From contig JAILAO010000001.1 in the NCBI GenBank assembly GCA_024681565.1, positions 1 to 6,846 on the forward strand: a stretch of DNA of 6,846 bases, read 5' to 3'. A program made the translations under genes and the position numbers. The notes beneath the pieces are model-generated. The model was not told the DNA's origin. It did not search any database and was given only the letters and a program-made list of their open reading frames with translations. This document shows, in pieces, positions 5,905 through 6,846 of the stretch (its first letter is position 1; every line of letters starts with the position of its first letter). The DNA comes from Bacteroidales bacterium. Lineage in GTDB: Bacteria > Bacteroidota > Bacteroidia > Bacteroidales > UBA932.

Positions 5905-6750
5905 ATGACCATCGATCCCGCATACCTCCGACCGCGCCTGATGCGTCGCGCTGACGAAAGCCACAAAGGGAATTACGGGCATCTGCTGCTGGTTTGCGGC
6001 AGTCAGGCCATGCCCGGCGCTGCCGTGCTTTCCACGGGAGCAGCGCTCAAATCCGGCTGCGGGCTCGTGACCCTGCATTCCTGCGCCTATGCCGTGCAGG
6101 CTGCCGTTGTCAATTTCCCTTCCGCAATGCTGTCCGAGGATCCGGACAGCGTATTCAGCCTGGTTCCGGAGGGGCTGGACCGTTTCAACGCCATTGCCGT
6201 CGGTCCCGGACTGGGAAAAGCGCCCCAGACCGCCGGCGCCCTCGCCAAGCTCCTGATGCAGGCGAAGGAGCGGGAAATACCTATGGTACTGGATGCCGAT
6301 GCACTCAATATCCTGGCCCTGCGGCCCGGTCTGCAGGATTGCATCCCGGCCGGGTCGGTGCTGACGCCCCACCTGGGTGAATTGCGTCGGCTCGTTTCTT
6401 TCGAGACGGGGCAGGAAAAAGAAGAGGCGGTCTTTTCTCTCTGCCGGAGAACCGGCAGCGTGGTAGTTGTCAAGGGATTCCATACGGAAGTATATTGCCC
6501 GGACGGCCGGAAATATACCAACACGACCGGCAATCCGGGTATGGCCAAAGGCGGAAGCGGAGATGTGCTGACCGGACTGACCGGCGGGTTGCTCGCCCGC
6601 GGATACCCTGCCGTCGATGCGGCCGCACTTGCCGTCTGGATCCACGGCTGTGCCGGAGATGCCCTGACGGAGCGCTGCACCACCGAGGCCTATGACAGCC
6701 GGGATCTGATCGGCGCCCTCCACCTGGGATTCAAAGCCCTGTCGGATTGA
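5905..6750 (+). CDS. nnrD: ADP-dependent (S)-NAD(P)H-hydrate dehydratase, stand-alone domain
   Basis: NnrD dehydrates the S form of damaged, hydrated NAD(P)H back to NAD(P)H using ADP (ATP in some homologues), a cytosolic metabolite-repair step. The product is 281 aa with the full ribokinase-like YjeF C-terminal domain. Motifs: HKGNYGHLLLVCGS (20-33), GAALKSGCGLVT (45-56), AIAVGPGLG (96-104), VLDADALN (128-135), LTPHLGEL (153-160), VVVKG (187-191), and NTTGNPGMAKGGSGDVLTGL (206-225), where Asp220 is the expected catalytic residue. I chose ATG 5905, 2 nt after the preceding stop, over ATG 5872, whose 11 extra residues lie inside the upstream gene. In many bacteria this domain is fused behind the NAD(P)HX epimerase domain (NnrE). 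Here no epimerase domain precedes it, so that activity must be encoded elsewhere. It is the last gene that can be assigned to the operon. Confidence 0.95.
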   Translation: MTIDPAYLRPRLMRRADESHKGNYGHLLLVCGSQAMPGAAVLSTGAALKSGCGLVTLHSCAYAVQAAVVNFPSAMLSEDPDSVFSLVPEGLDRFNAIAVGPGLGKAPQTAGALAKLLMQAKEREIPMVLDADALNILALRPGLQDCIPAGSVLTPHLGELRRLVSFETGQEKEEAVFSLCRRTGSVVVVKGFHTEVYCPDGRKYTNTTGNPGMAKGGSGDVLTGLTGGLLARGYPAVDAAALAVWIHGCAGDALTERCTTEAYDSRDLIGALHLGFKALSD

Positions 6751-6766
6751 TGCCCGGGATCGGGCG
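6751..6766. terminator. GC-rich hairpin after nnrD, possible terminator
   Basis: GCCCG (6752-6756) pairs with CGGGC (6761-6765) around a GGAT loop, with a possible flanking T-G pair. It starts immediately after the nnrD stop codon. Neither strand has a T-run after the stem, so it is not a classic intrinsic terminator. It may slow polymerase or protect the mRNA 3' end, or may be chance in GC-rich DNA. Confidence 0.25.
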
Positions 6767-6846
6767 TCAGGATTCCAGCAAAGCGATATATTCGGCAACG
6801 GCTGTTACGGAGGTCCGCCTGGGCTTTCAGCAGTTCGCTGAGCGTA
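6767..6846. other. Unassigned right edge, too short to call
   Basis: Several readings are possible. On the plus strand an ATG at 6750-6752 overlaps the nnrD stop (TGATG) and stays open for 32 codons to the edge, which would extend the operon. On the minus strand, one frame entering from the edge begins TLSELLKAQADLRNS, helical and reminiscent of TolC-type or other coiled-coil proteins, but it runs on into nnrD before stopping near 6691. A second minus frame reads VTAVAEYIALLES and stops at 6767-6769, but it is interrupted by TGA at 6827-6829. A third minus frame stops at 6805-6807. I cannot choose among them without sequence to the right. Confidence 0.3.

Noticed and set aside
5746..6798. Minus-strand frame opposite nnrD
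   Set aside because: nnrD carries every motif of its family; the antisense frame has a non-ATG start and no motif.

Overview
The window looks like a compact, GC-rich chromosomal segment from a member of the Bacteroidota, probably Bacteroidales. The evidence is a TAnnTTTG-type -7 promoter element (TAGTTTTG at 397-404), the absence of Shine-Dalgarno sequences before all but one of the seven assigned gene starts, and a DUF5715-like envelope protein of a kind I associate with Bacteroidales. The family of origin is inferred; the GC content would suit Alistipes-like or uncultured GC-rich relatives. No mobile element, CRISPR array, RNA gene or long repeat was seen.

Layout. Positions 1-359 (minus strand) hold the N-terminal part of an arginase/ureohydrolase-fold protein that runs off the left edge. 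A 76-bp AT-rich gap (360-435) carries a good plus-strand promoter and a weaker minus-strand one. From 436 to 6750 seven genes lie head to tail on the plus strand with gaps of at most 24 nt: an unrecognised 154-aa protein, gcvT, gcvH, gcvPA, gcvPB, a membrane-anchored DUF5715/M15-peptidase-like protein, and a stand-alone NAD(P)HX dehydratase (nnrD). The last 96 bases (6751-6846) begin with a GC-rich hairpin and are too short to assign to a gene.

How the genes work together. gcvPA plus gcvPB (the split P-protein), gcvH and gcvT supply three of the four glycine cleavage components. Together they decarboxylate glycine, carry the aminomethyl group on lipoyl-H-protein and pass its carbon to tetrahydrofolate, releasing ammonia. 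The fourth component, dihydrolipoamide dehydrogenase (L-protein), is not here and must be encoded elsewhere. The unknown gene at the head sits 5 nt before gcvT and is almost certainly cotranscribed with it. The two downstream genes are tightly joined to the operon (8-nt overlap, then a 2-nt gap) but have no obvious biochemical tie to glycine cleavage. NnrD repairs hydrated NAD(P)H, and the DUF5715 protein probably acts in the envelope.

Most of the window is ordinary metabolism. The points most worth a second look are the unrecognised leader gene, the single perfect Shine-Dalgarno at gcvPB, the altered catalytic motif of the M15-like protein, and the lone NnrD domain without its epimerase partner.
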